Below, in pieces: positions 43,230 to 54,500 of a stretch of DNA of 64,000 nt. Below the pieces are notes generated by a model. The model ran no database searches. It saw nothing but the letters and a program-made list of their open reading frames with translations, and was not told where the DNA came from. Each line of letters opens with the position of its first letter. Position 1 is the stretch's first letter. The stretch lies in contig JAZGUH010000564.1 of assembly GCA_037893225.1 (NCBI GenBank), positions 248,001-312,000 of the forward strand. The letters are read 5' to 3'. The position numbers and the translations under genes are program-made. This DNA comes from Hippasteria phrygiana (taxonomy: Eukaryota; Echinodermata; Asteroidea; Valvatida; Goniasteridae).

Positions 43230-45367
43230 ATGTCGGACGCTGAGAAGACCGGTGTGTACAAATTTACATTAATTACCTATTATTGATATAATTTAACCTA
43301 ATTTTAACTTTGTTTTCTGTAAATAAGGACAACTCACTCCTTTATCATGCTATTGATACAAACGTGTGATGAATGAAATAGGATTACTAGCATGAGAAAT
43401 CGGTCATTGCTCGCTTTTAAGGTTGCAGAAAAGTTGCGGGGTATAGGCTTGATTCTTGGTTTGACTTTTCATGCTTTTAGAGTAACGTAGGGCAGATAGG
43501 GTGTTTATTGTTTTTTATTTACACCTCCACTTTGGGTAGTTTTTTATTATATTGATTTTATTATTTTATTGTAAGGTCATGTAAAATTAGAAAGTTTCTC
43601 GTCCGGGCTTTTTAAATAGAACAGTTTCTCGTCCGGATTTTTGGGAAAAAAAGGAGGCGGCCCTTCCTCCCCCTGAAAATACAATGTAGCGTAATTTCCA
43701 AGATGCCAGATGGATTTTTGTTTACATTTTGTTTCTTTTTTTAACCTCTTCCAGTGTTACTCTTTATGTTGTGTCTAAAATGATTGCTATCAAGCTACAT
43801 TCTTCTAAACCAGTGTAGGTTACATTGGAAACAATTTTGATACAAAAAATAGGCCTAAATTAATAAATAATAAAAATTGTTTTTTTTCTTTCCCCCCAGA
43901 TGCGACTGCATTATCTCACCTTTTCAATTTGCTTCAAGGGGGAGTGGAAGTGACAGGAGTGGATGTTGATGTGACAGGAGTGACAGGATTGGCAAAAAGG
44001 GGCGGAGGCAGGAGTGGTGAATGATGTGACAGCAGTAGCAGCGGAAGAGGAGATGGAGGGATCGGCGGAAGAGGCGATGGAGGGAACGGCGGAAGAGGCG
44101 ATGGTGGGAGCGACTGAAGAGGCGATGATGGTGGGAGCGACTGAAGAGGTGATGATGGGAATAGCGGAAGAGGTGACCGTGGAACCGAATGGGGCAGAAG
44201 ATGTGATGATTGAAAGAGTGGCAGGAGGATCGATGGAAGGAGCTGGAGACAGTTATGAGGCAATTGATGTACCTGTTGACAGAAGCTTTAACATAACAGT
44301 ATCATCTCTGCTTCCAGTGACAGAATGTGATGGTAATTTTTTTCTGTTCTTTGATAATTATTTCTGTTCTTTGTTGATCAGAATCATGTCACTTAATGTG
44401 TCTTTCATTTTATTGTCTTTGCAGATGATAGAGGTGAGACTGAGGTGATGACAAAGGTGAAAACGGCCCTGGAAAAAGAGGCCTAAACAGTACATGCCAG
44501 TTAGAACGGCGAAGCAGAAGGTGTTTTATGAGAAAACAATGCGACTCAGGGTCATTGTAAGTAAACCAAACAGGTTACATGTCGTCTTCAATGTCAGACA
44601 AGATACATCTTCAATGTCAGGCGTTTGAAGTGATACATCTTCCTCCTCAGCATTGGCTAATTCTTCAAGGAGTCGATTATAGAATTAAAAAAGAACTGTT
44701 TTTCCCGGTAATCATCTTCCATTAGTGATGCCAAATCTAGCGGTAGTCGGTCAATCAGTGTCAGAATTTCCTTCTCAATCCAATCGTTAGATTTGCTCCT
44801 TATGCCTTGATCCTGCTTTACACCTTCTAATGTTACAGGGTTGTATTTCAGCTTTGGATTTTCACCATTCAGACGGCACTTTGTGTACTCCATGCGATTA
44901 TTTTCAGCAGTTGTCACAAACAAAACAAGGTCTGGGTTCATATTCTTTTGGCCGTCTAGACTCTTGTGCACTTTTTTCTCCTTCGGTTCCATCAGGTAAT
45001 GCCTTCTTCGCACAACGTCTCTGACTTTACCGATCGCTTGCACAACTGTCTCTGGGACCTTGCCGTTGACGGTTTCATGTTTGCGTTTGTTATAGTCCTC
45101 TCTCGTATCTGTTTGTGGTATAAAGAAAGAAAATATATCTAAATTTCTATATTAATATATGGGTAATAAAATTTTGAGTTCCGTTTTTTCCAACTTATTT
45201 GTCAACTGCAGGCAGAAGAACTAGCTGCAATATGTGGAGCAACAGTAACATTTCAGATTTATCCAGATAAAGGCAAACCGTGCTACTTTTCCACAGCTGG
45301 AGATGTCGGAAAACGGCATTTCAAGGGCCAGTTTGGACCTAGCTTTGTTGCGTCGGCAAGGGCATAA
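43230..45367 (+). CDS. Spliced gene with acidic repeats and a MADS-box-like C-terminus
   Basis: Exon 1 is 43230-43251 (MSDAEKT, GTGTGT donor). Exon 2 is 43900-44332 (ALSHLFNLLQGGVEVTG, then acidic repeats such as EEAMEGTAEEAMVGATEEAM). Exon 3 is 44425-44556 (KRPKQYMPVRTAKQKVFYEK, GTAAGT donor). Exon 4 is 45212-45367 (AEELAAICGATVTFQIYPDK, GKPCYFSTAGD, stop TAA). The exon 3/4 junction is in phase 0. Across it, about 44 residues align without gaps to the MADS box: K..V.F..K...L...A.EL..(I/L)C.A.V...I(Y/F)...GK...FS. About a third of positions are identical to plant or SRF-type consensus by eye. One extra base in exon 2 (A/G run near 43995) and one in exon 3 (near 44460) must be skipped to read through. 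The gene is therefore either a pseudogene or affected by homopolymer sequencing errors. Role unknown; DNA binding is inferred. Confidence 0.45.
44657..45108 (-). CDS. Minus-strand coding exon of unknown family, inside the last intron of the MADS-like gene
   Basis: It is open from a good acceptor (ATACCACAAACAG, exon starts at 45108) to TAA at 44657. It reads REDYNKRKHETVNGKVPET, then VVQAIGKVRDVVRRRHYLME, KNMNPDLVLFVTTAENN and KYNPVTLEGVKQDQGIRSKS, ending FFFNSIIDSLKN. No stop or shift interrupts about 150 codons. It is the terminal exon of a gene whose earlier exons I cannot place. The protein is charged, has no obvious membrane segment, and matches no family I recognise. Confidence 0.5.
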
Positions 45368-45412
45368 TGTATCAACTAATAACGGAAATACGGGTTAGAC
45401 TCTGTACTGTAT

Positions 45413-45549
45413 ATGTGTCGGAACAAAGGGGTGTCGGAACATAGGGGTGTCGGAACATAGGTTGAGTTGTCGGAACATAAGGGTGTCGGAACATACGGGT
45501 GTCGAAACATAGGGGTGTCTGCGGAACATAGGGGTGTCGGAACATAGGG
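45413..45549 (-). repeat. CCTATGTTCCGACA minisatellite, right arm (inverted)
   Basis: About eight units reading TGTCGGAACATAGG, including TAGGTTGAGTTGTCGG, which mirrors the left arm. Confidence 0.95.
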
Positions 45550-45615
45550 GGTGTAACCTAAAATTACAGTATCCAAGACAGGATGTAATAGCACAATTCG
45601 TTTTTCATCTTTCAG

Positions 45616-46346
45616 ATACGCTACCTAAGTCTAGTGGGGGGCGAAGAGGTCAATCAGACTGTACGGCGAAAGATTGGGACCAACAAGTTGTGGTCGTCAT
45701 TCAGTCTGTTTGGACGTAAAGGGAAACAGAGCCTAAAAGACAGCTCCTTTTTCCAAGTCAGTATGAGTAAGTATACACCCCTATAAAGATTGTGATTGAC
45801 CAATGGGGGTTCCTTTCTATTTGGAATCTGTGACCTGCAATAGACCGATCCAGTGTGCGTAGCCCGATGGTATTCTGACCAATCAGATTCGTAGTTTATG
45901 TCGGACATGTCTGCAAGTGGATATAACGCGTGCGGCTGGAACATGCAGTGTGTGGCATTAGAAAGAAACACGTGTTAATTGCCCACACGCGCAGTGGGCG
46001 GGGCTTGGTGTATTGGTGTATTTCAAGAAATCTGAATATTTTTGCAATGGTAGAAAGACTAAAAACAAAATCAACCTGCCCTCCAGTTTTCTTTCTTTTT
46101 ACTGCTGGTAAAATTGTATATGAATTAATTGCAAATAGTAGTCCAATTGTCATCTCATTGTAATCCATAGAATTAGCAAATCAATTAAAATGTAGCAGAA
46201 TATCCATTTACCGACAACTGATCAGTTCATTTGCCTTTTAACCTTTCCCCCCAGAGGCATGCATGAATAACCACCCCAGTACCAAGGAGGCCGAAATCGA
46301 GAAGGCTCTTGGGGAAATTCTCAAACGAACCTTCCAGGCGGAATAA
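45616..46346 (+). CDS. Two terminal exons of a DUF4806-like gene
   Basis: Exon 45616-45766 (acceptor TTTCATCTTTCAG, donor GTAAGT) encodes IRYLSLVGGEEVNQTVRRK, then NKLWSSFSLFGRKGKQSLKD. Exon 46255-46346 (acceptor CCTTTCCCCCCAG) joins in phase and encodes KACMNNHPSTKEAEIEKALG, EILKRTF, TAA. The pattern of GG, then RR, then a G..GK loop and a final helix with EAEIE..L is what I know of DUF4806, a domain of uncharacterised invertebrate proteins often near mobile elements. AATAAA overlaps the stop. Upstream exons are not found. They may lie left of the 40.66-45.55 kb element, or the MADS-like exons may belong to the same gene. Confidence 0.55.
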
Positions 46347-47394
46347 ATTACAAAGTAAGGTACTTTCTGCAAATTTGAGATTTGTTTTCACTAAGTGCTA
46401 CATAGTTACTGTTTTTTAAGTTCTCCTTTGTTTTTTTGTTTTTTAATATAGATGCGCTAAAGAAGAATGTACATGGAATGAGTTACAAACTAACATGAAA
46501 ATGACGTATACGCATGTAGTTTTGGCATGTTACAAAGAATTATTAACTTGGAGATTATGGATCTCAGTGGAAATTGTTTACATAAACAATCCCCAAATAT
46601 TTAGTTGAAAGTTATTCAAAATATTATATCACGCGAGTTGCGCTCACAACGCAAATCGCGACTGCGGTGGAGACTATACTATTTTGTTGAATACACAGTG
46701 CGGGTCAAAGGTCACCCGCGAGGAACTGTTGTGAAAGTGCACGCACGACGCCTCAATGCATCTCTGCACATATTAACCCCTTGCGTACGGTTGACACAAA
46801 TACGTGCAGATTGAAATTGTCACCTGGTCGGCTGACGTCTATACACGTCAATTTCTGCATTTTCAATCCATTATTGGGGTATTGTGTACGTTATGCGTGG
46901 CTGCACAAGCCTCTTGTTTCTGTTTCGCTTGGCTGCATAACCCGTCCTGGTGCCCCGGCGCCACCCGGTGGCAAGGGGTTTTAAATAGTAAAAAAGTGAG
47001 ATTGGTATAAATAAGCACACAAAACACTGCCGTTCATGAAAATAAGGCAAAATAATGTCAGGGTAACACCACTCACCAGTCAGCAATCGTTCAAACTGTC
47101 CTCTAAATAAGGACTTTTACCTAAGCGACGACGATATCTGCTCACAGGAGGCCTTTCGATGATAATTTATGGTGCTTTACTGTCCGGTTTGCCGCGGAAG
47201 TAGAAACAAGAACGACGTGTGCCCTTTCACAGTGCTTCCACAATTTTAGTGCCCTTATTGTTAGACACACGAAAATGAAACCTGACGTAAAGAGAAATGT
47301 CCTGGCGAAAAATTGAACTCATACTTCCGAAAATCTAAAATACACACGGACTAGTGAAACTCGGTTTACTCCGGACACAGATGAAAATTTATGA
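46347..47394. other. No supported gene
   Basis: A moderately GC-rich zone at 46620-46980 has short frames on both strands without motifs. Nothing else is recognisable. Confidence 0.5.
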
Positions 47395-48420
47395 AATAAT
47401 TTTGTGGCGATCAATAGGCAAGAATTTAAAGTTAATTAAAACTATTTTGGAGGGTTAAATGGACTTTCTGATGGACTTAAAGCATGGGCAATCATGGGGG
47501 ACACCCCCCCCCCCCCCCAATATTTTGGGAGTTGACGGCTATGGCAGTGTGTCCCCCCAAAAAACAAAAAGATTCTCCTTTGTCATATACATTTTATTTT
47601 CCCTTTTCATTTGAAATTTAGACAGCTGGCTAACAACTGTTTTGTTATCACTAACGTACAAAGCAACAAGGGGTACAATTTTACAGAAAATTAGTCAAAA
47701 TATGATTGTGTAAGCTAAAAAAAGGAATGTCACCTCCTACTATAGTAACAATTGTAGATTTACTGCATACAAAAGGGTTTAACAAGTGTACAATTAAGAA
47801 AAGATCTTATATAATATACATGCAACTCGTAAGATCTTACGGGAGAGGACTTGAGCGAGGACTCAGACGACTTAGGCAGCTCTGTAATGGGCGAGGACTT
47901 GGACGACTTGGGTAGCTCTGCATATGCAACGGATGAGGATGACTCCAAATGGTGCGGGAAAACACAGTTCGATGCTAACGAGCTTGAACACGGGGCGAAT
48001 TCACCTCCAACAAACAGCCGCAAAGAGACGAAACAGCGGGGGACGACACACATTGGCTCCCGACGCAAAAATATGGGGATATGAGACCCCAAATACTGAA
48101 CCGTAGGCCTATTACACAGATAACAATTTATGGCGATCAATAGGCAAAAATTGAAAGTTAAAAATGGACTTAAAGCACGGCAATCCGGAGGGGGGGGGGG
48201 GGGGGGGGACACGTCCGTCCCCCCCCCCCAATATTTTCCCCTTTGTCATATACATTCTATTTTCCCTTTTCATTTGAAATTTAGACAGCTAACTGGCTAT
48301 TAAACAACTGTTTTGTTATCACTAACATACAAAGCAACATTAGTCAAAATAAGATTGTGTAAGCCAAAAAAGGGAATGTCACCTCCTACTATAGTAACAA
48401 TTGCAGACTTACCGCATACA
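47395..48420. repeat. Direct duplication around two homopolymer tracts
   Basis: TGGCGATCAATAGGCAAGAAT at 47403 recurs at 48131. The following C- or G-tract, GTCATATACATT, TTATCACTAAC and GAATGTCACCTCCTACTATA blocks are shared too. The two copies enclose a GC-richer segment (47780-48100). The outer part resembles 33800-34010. Confidence 0.85.
47830..48084 (+). CDS. Short acidic coding segment, doubtful
   Basis: The frame encodes two imperfect copies of EDxDDLGSS followed by ATDEDDSKWCGKTQFDANEL and ends in RRKNMGI with a TGA. The acidic N-terminus and later basic stretch resemble the start of some transposases, but no catalytic domain follows. It is flanked by the direct duplication. It may be a chance frame. 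Confidence 0.25.
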
Positions 48421-49189
48421 AACAGCTTGTGATCAGCGTGTCGACATGGTTCAACCATTCCTTCCTCTATGGTTCAACATGTTGCTTGTATCTTGTACGT
48501 GTGATCGATCATGTCCAAAGACTTGTCCATCCATCCAGCAATCACCAGTGTATTTTTTACATGTCATGTACAGGTTGAGTGTGTACATGAGCAGTGAATT
48601 ATGTCCACAGGCATACATGTAAATGCCATGCAAATATCCACGATTTTGACCCAGTTTTATACAATTTCTGCCATCAAGCCCATACTGCACTGCTGCACTG
48701 ACATTCAACTGACTGCAGTGCAGATTTCAAATTTCCCACACTGACCGTTTATCTCTGGTATGCAAGCAGCAAGGTCACCTTGTCATGTGACTTGAGTCTA
48801 AGTAACATGATACTCTTGATGATGTAACAGTACATGTAGGCTTTGGTCTGTACACATCAACTTCCTGTTTGGCTTAGTAAACTGTTGGGCTAGCTGTGTG
48901 GTGTACTTACATGTATCATGGAGGAAGGAACTTCCTCCATGCATGTATGTGCTGTTGCATATATTCAGTGTTGCATGGTGTACACCCAGAGAGGTACATA
49001 TTATGTACCAAACCTGCACCGAATTATAATGTGGTGTACATTACCACAGTTCGGTAAGGGAAAACAAATGAATACTTTGAAAATGCTTATAATCGCTTCT
49101 TTAAAAATCATAGTCCTCAGCCTTGATCTTGTTAGTAAATTTGATTGAAAAAAAAGATGTTAAAGTATTATATAGTTATACTCATCTCT
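48421..49189. repeat. Second copy of the 28.8-29.4 kb dispersed repeat
   Basis: Shares GTGTGTACATGAGCAGTGAA, CAAGGTCACC and TACCAAACCTGCACCGAATT with 28774-29350 in the same order, with short indels. Confidence 0.85.
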
Positions 49190-49690
49190 AATTTCTACAG
49201 AAAAATAAAATCATATGGAGTGTTCTATATAATTATATGTTTCTATAGAAATTAGGGGCATGGGTTACTTTAAATATGTACATACTTTCTACAAACAAAT
49301 TAATGTGTCTATAATTTCTATAGAAACATAGAATTCTATAGAAGACTGACAGGAATTTGTTTAATCAGTGTTCTATAGAAATCTATAGATTTTTTTAAAA
49401 ATCTCTATAGACAGTCTTTTTATTGGAGTATTCTATACAATTCTATGTTTCTATAGAAATTAGAAACATAGTGTGGGTTACTATATAAATGTACATACTT
49501 TCAACAAACAAATTGATATGTCTAATTTCTATAGAAACCATTCTATAGAACTGGAAGATTTGTTCTATAGAAATCTAAATAATTTTTTTAAATCTCTATA
49601 GACAGCCTTAAATATTCTATAGAAAACCACTGCCTCTATAGAACCGTATAGAGCTCTATAACACACTCTATAGAATTCTATAGAACTTTT
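49190..49690. repeat. TTCTATAGAA palindrome cluster
   Basis: CTATAGAAAT, AATTCTATAGAA and ATTTCTATAGAAAC occur about twenty times in 500 bp, in both orientations. A smaller cluster is at 29410-29580. Confidence 0.85.
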
Positions 49691-50238
49691 TTGTAAGGGC
49701 AAGTCAAATGATTTATATCACCTGACAGTCACATTCAGGTAAATGTGGTAAACAGTCCACAACCACAATTCAGAAATAACAAACATTCGTCCAAATTTAA
49801 CATTATACCACACAATGAACAGAAACAAATTGAAAAATACACCTACTCCAATACCACACATTAATTTAATGCACCTATCAATTGCCCCCCCCCCCCCCCC
49901 CCCCCCCCCTACCACCGCCAAGCTGCTTCAGGTGTAAACTGAATGTTTGGTCACATTTTCAAGCCCCAGTGTAGGAATTTTGGTCACTCATTTTGCCATC
50001 GTTCCCACATCATCAGAAGTTCAAACCATGGGGTGGAGATGCCCCACCCACGTATGTCGGGCATTGTCACTAAAATTCTGCCCTACAGGTGCGGATTGTC
50101 ACTTTAAAAGTGACAATGTGGGCCAACCCAGGAGGGGAAGGACGGGAGGGGGGCGGGGGGGGGGGGGGGTGGAAAAAGCAATGCATAATTTATACATGGA
50201 GGAATAAAACATAATAAATTCCTCTATATTATACTTAC

Positions 50239-50460
50239 ATGACTCTTGCTCGATGGCCGAATAATGTTCTGACCCTTGTCAGTCGTGTACGGACTACAAA
50301 AGATACCCTCGATGAAAACACCTGTAGACATACGACTCAAGTGCCTTTCATCGTTGGTAAATACCTGAAACACAGAACCGTCAGTCATAAGTACATCTGT
50401 CACCACATTTGGACCACGCAATTCTGGTTCCGACAGAACCTTGAACTTGATACTGCACAT
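50239..50460 (-). CDS. Candidate first exon of an unknown gene
   Basis: The ATG at 50460 opens 74 codons without a stop up to a consensus donor (CATGTAAGT, GT at 50237-50238). Segments read KFKVLSEPELRGPNVVTDVL and GSVFQVFTNDERHLSRM, and the exon ends at SSKSH. GC-rich sequence with TGACGTCA at 50560-50630 lies directly upstream and could serve as a promoter. I do not recognise the family and cannot place later exons. Confidence 0.4.
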
Positions 50461-50841
50461 AATGGGTGATAATTCCAGAAAATAATCAGACTAGTTCGCA
50501 TCAACAGCATGTACAATACTTCACAAACAACACCAAACAAAGTAATGAAAGTGCTGTGTGGGCGCCCGCGCGCGGCCGATATGGTTTGACGTCATGCTCT
50601 ATTTTAAACTATAAGCAAGAGGGCGCCCTACCGTTTGATAAGTAAACACCTGCTTGCAGTTGCAATGACTCCACACAAGAAGTACAACATCGAATTAATG
50701 CAACCTAAAAATACGGCTAAACTGAAAATAAATATCATGCATAAAGTAGGCAAATTTGTTCATATATTTTTTAAAACTTTGCTTTTACCCAAGCACTCAG
50801 CTTACAATAAAGAATGCTTTTCAAAGCGAACAGCAAAGCAA

Positions 50842-50908
50842 AATTCCAACCTGTAACCTTTGGAATACCGTACCAGCGCTCTACCAACTCAGCTATCTTG
50901 CCCTATGT
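50842..50908 (-). repeat. tRNA-derived SINE head 1
   Basis: The minus strand reads CAAGATAGCTGAGTTGGTAG followed by AGCGC (A box). The B box is degenerate (GGTTACAGGTTGGAATT). Confidence 0.75.
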
Positions 50909-51148
50909 TGGCGGTCTCCCAAATTATTAGGATCTTTGATCGGGTGGGAGCTAGTTAAAAGTCATAAACCCACAATGCCGTATATCCAGGAATCACACCC
51001 CATTTTACGATACAACCCGGCAAGCGACATTGTGGAGATCATTTTTTTATGACAATACGATTTTTAAACTTATAATTCATCAAACAATCCACAAAGAAAA
51101 CTGACTAGGTAAATCTAAATACATTTTCAAACTGAACAAAGAAACTGA

Positions 51149-51219
51149 TAGGAGCAGGATTCGAACCTGGTACCTCCACAATACCGAACCGACACTCTAC
51201 CAACTGAGCTATCTTGCCA
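51149..51219 (-). repeat. tRNA-derived SINE head 2 (best preserved)
   Basis: The minus strand has an intact A box GATAGCTCAGTTGGTAGAG and B box GGTTCGAATCCTGCTCC, separated as in a tRNA gene. The acceptor stem is not paired, so it is a SINE rather than a working tRNA. Confidence 0.8.
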
Positions 51220-51465
51220 TTGGCGGTCTCCCAAATTGTCACTATCTTTGTTCAGGTGGGAGCTAGTCAGAACTCATAAACCCAGAATGCCGTATATCCA
51301 TGAATCACACCCCATTTTACGATACAACCTGGGAAGCGACACGTGGGGATCAATCTTTTTTTTTTACAACAATACGACTTTTTAACTTATAATTCGTCAA
51401 ACAATCCACAAGGCAAACTGACTTGGTAAATTTGAATAGTCATTTTCAAAGTGAACAAACAAACT

Positions 51466-51540
51466 AGCAGGAGCAGGATTCAAACCTACAACTTCCAATA
51501 CCACCGGCGCTCAACCAACTCAGCTATCTTGAGTTGCCCT
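51466..51540 (-). repeat. tRNA-derived SINE head 3
   Basis: The minus strand reads AGATAGCTGAGTTGGTTGAG, with B box GTAGGTTTGAATCCTGC. Spacing to head 2 is about 320 bp, and the body between the heads is repeated as well (AAACCCAGAATGCCGTATATCC). Confidence 0.75.
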
Positions 51541-51579
51541 ATGTTGGCAGTCGATCTCCCAAATTGTCCTATAAAACTT

Positions 51580-54500
51580 AACATATATATGAAGACCTCA
51601 TAGCATAGATGTATGTAGAACAATGACATCATCATGACGTCATCGCGAGTCACGTGACGTCATCTTAAAAGGTGCATTTTTGAAGGACCTATATCTACAC
51701 AACCGTTGGTCCGATTAACTTCAAAATTGCTACGTGGGTAGACAAGCATGTGTTATACATGAACATTGACGTGGCATCATGATGACGTCATCATGCGGTT
51801 TATAGTAATATAACAATTTTTGAACCTTTAACCCATATCTCATCAACGGAACATGCTAATTTCTAAAATTCTTTTTGCAATAGGTTTGTTAAATCATAGA
51901 TACATACATATAAATGGTGGGTAGGTAGATATTGTCACTAGCATGCAAAATCTGAAGTGACATCATGATGACGCCATCAACTGATTTTCTATACATTTTT
52001 TACTTTTAAATTTCATTCTACTCTCAAAATTTGACACTGTCATTCATCAGATTAACTCCAATCTTGACACAGGATAAGACCACAGTGCGAAAGTTTGCTT
52101 TCACAAGCGCCCTATTGATGACGTCATAATGGGTCACGTGACGTCATCTTAAAGGAACATTTTTGAAGGGCCCATATCTAAAGAACCGTAGAGCCGATTG
52201 ACTTCAAAGTTGCTATGCAGGTAGGCCAGCATGTGGTATAGATGAAAATTGACGTGACATCATGATGACATCATCATACGATTTTATATTGACTTTTTTA
52301 GTTTTTGCACATTTAAGCCAATATCTCATTAACGGAACATGCTAAATTCGAAATTATTTTTGTAACAGGTCTGTTAGGTCATATAATATTTCAAAATGAA
52401 TATAAAAATTGTGACGTCATAATGACGTCATCAAAGGCATGATTTCTTGAAAGACATCAGGGTAGGTCTAATTGCCATGAAACTTGGTGCTTAGATTTGT
52501 CAATAGTAACCAAAAGTCGAAGTGACATCATACAAAATAATACGGAAAAGCCCTATGTTCTGTTCATCAAACAGAACATAGACCTCTAGTTTGTTTCTGT
52601 TTTTTTTTTTCTTTTTCATTTTGGGTACCCAATCCCATAGACTTTGTACACGGTTCCTTCTGCCCTGTACTTTTAACAGAAAACAAAGTCGTATTCCCAT
52701 AAAACTTAACATATATGAAGACCTAATAGCATAGATGTATGTAGAACAATGACGTCATGATGACGTCATCAGGGGTCACGTGACGTCATCTTAAAGGTGC
52801 GTTTTTGAAGGGCCCATATATAGAGAACCGTAGGTCCGATTGACTTCAAAATTTCTATGTGGGTAGACGGGCATGTGTTATAGATGAAAATTGACGTGAT
52901 GTCATGATGACGACATCATGCGATTTTATAGTAATGTTTAAGTTTTTGGACCTTTAAGCTATATCTCATCAACGGAACATGCTAATTTCGAAATTCTTTT
53001 TGCAATAGGTTTGTCAGGTCATAGATACATACATATAAATGTGAAAAATGTGTGACGTCATGATGACGTCATCAAAAATGCGCTTTTTTGAAACACGTAT
53101 AAGGGTAGGTTCGATCGTCATGAAAATGGGTGGGTAGGTAGATATTGTCAATAGCATGCAAAATCCGAAGTGACGTCATTGTGACGTCATCGGCTGATTT
53201 TCTATGAATTTTTCCAGGTTTCAAATTTCAATGTTCTCTCCAAATTTGACACTGTCATTGATCAGATTCACTCCAAACTCGACCCAGGCCAAGACCACGT
53301 TGGAAATGTTTGCTTTGGCAAGTACCGTTGTGATGACGTCATCATGGGTCACGTGACGTCATCTTAAAGTTGCACACTTTAAGGTCCTATATCTAGAGAA
53401 CTGTAGATCGGATTTGGTGCAGTCTTAATGCTTAAAGACCAGGATTTGTTACAGATACAAAAAATTGATGTGACGTCATGATGGCGTCATCATGACGTCA
53501 TCTAGAGGTCATTAAATTCAAGTTAATATTTGGTATATTTAGCAATCTCTTATGACAAAAATCTTCAGAAGTTTTATACACTGTATTTTTGTGTACCTAA
53601 TTCCAAGTTCTCATGATCATAGCTCACTTCAGCGTCAAAATATACCCATTTCAATATTTAGCCCCAAAACAATATGATAACAAAGGAATTCTGGGAAGGC
53701 AGTGTAACCGTGGGTATCATGTTGCACGTTCCTTATTTATCCTACAATACAACGTATATTTGTGTGTGCCGTTGCGCGTGCCGTTGCGCTATACGAGCGA
53801 AGTCAGCGTAGCAGTGCATGTTATGTGACGTAAACCTATGTGTGGCGTTGTCCGCAATCGGAGAAACCACCTCGGATATCATTCGTGATGACCGACGCGC
53901 GCCCTATCCGAACTACTGTATAGCCTAGTGGATAGAGCATGTGACTCCCGACCACAGGGTTCTGAGTTCGATCCTCGCAAGGGAAGGGATTGTTTTCTCC
54001 ACATCTTTTTATGTTTTTTCTTCAGCAATTTTTGGCTTTTCCGCAAAATTGCAGAAAAAAACGTTTGTTTTTGTTATCATTTCTTTCTTCTTTTTCGTAT
54101 TTTAGTTCTAACTGAAATTCCACAGACTTCGCACATAGACTTTCTAGACGGCACTTTGGTCATCAAAAAACTTTGGATCTTAGTCAGTTAGCATAGACAT
54201 AGCAAAGATGTGTGCAGCAGAGTGACGTCATGATGACGTGTGTCACGTGACGTCAACTTAAAGGTGCAATTTTCAAAGTCCAATATCTCCCAAAGTAAAT
54301 GTGGGATTTCATTTCGGACTGAAGTTTTGTTTATATAAAGAAAAGGATGTGTTACATGTGAAAAATTGGGTGACGTCACGATGACGTCATCGTGTGATGT
54401 ATTTTTAAATATTGAATTTTTGCATTTTTAACCTTTTTTTCAAGATATCTAGCGAACGAAACAAGGTATTTTCTAAATTGTTTTGTTAATAGCTTTTGTA

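Larger units (their letters stand above)
40660..45549. mobile_element. Candidate 4.9-kb element bounded by inverted minisatellites
   Basis: An array of CCTATGTTCCGACA units at 40660-40816 faces an inverted array at 45413-45549. The variant spacer ACAACTCAACCTATG occurs in both arms, so the arms are true inverted copies. Exact ends and target duplication are not resolved. Between them lie a plus-strand spliced gene and a minus-strand coding exon. The region 40817-43200 has no supported gene. Confidence 0.5.

Noticed and set aside
51149..51219. Functional tRNA gene on the minus strand
   Set aside because: The A and B boxes are good, but the acceptor stem does not pair, and two decayed relatives in tandem show it is a SINE.
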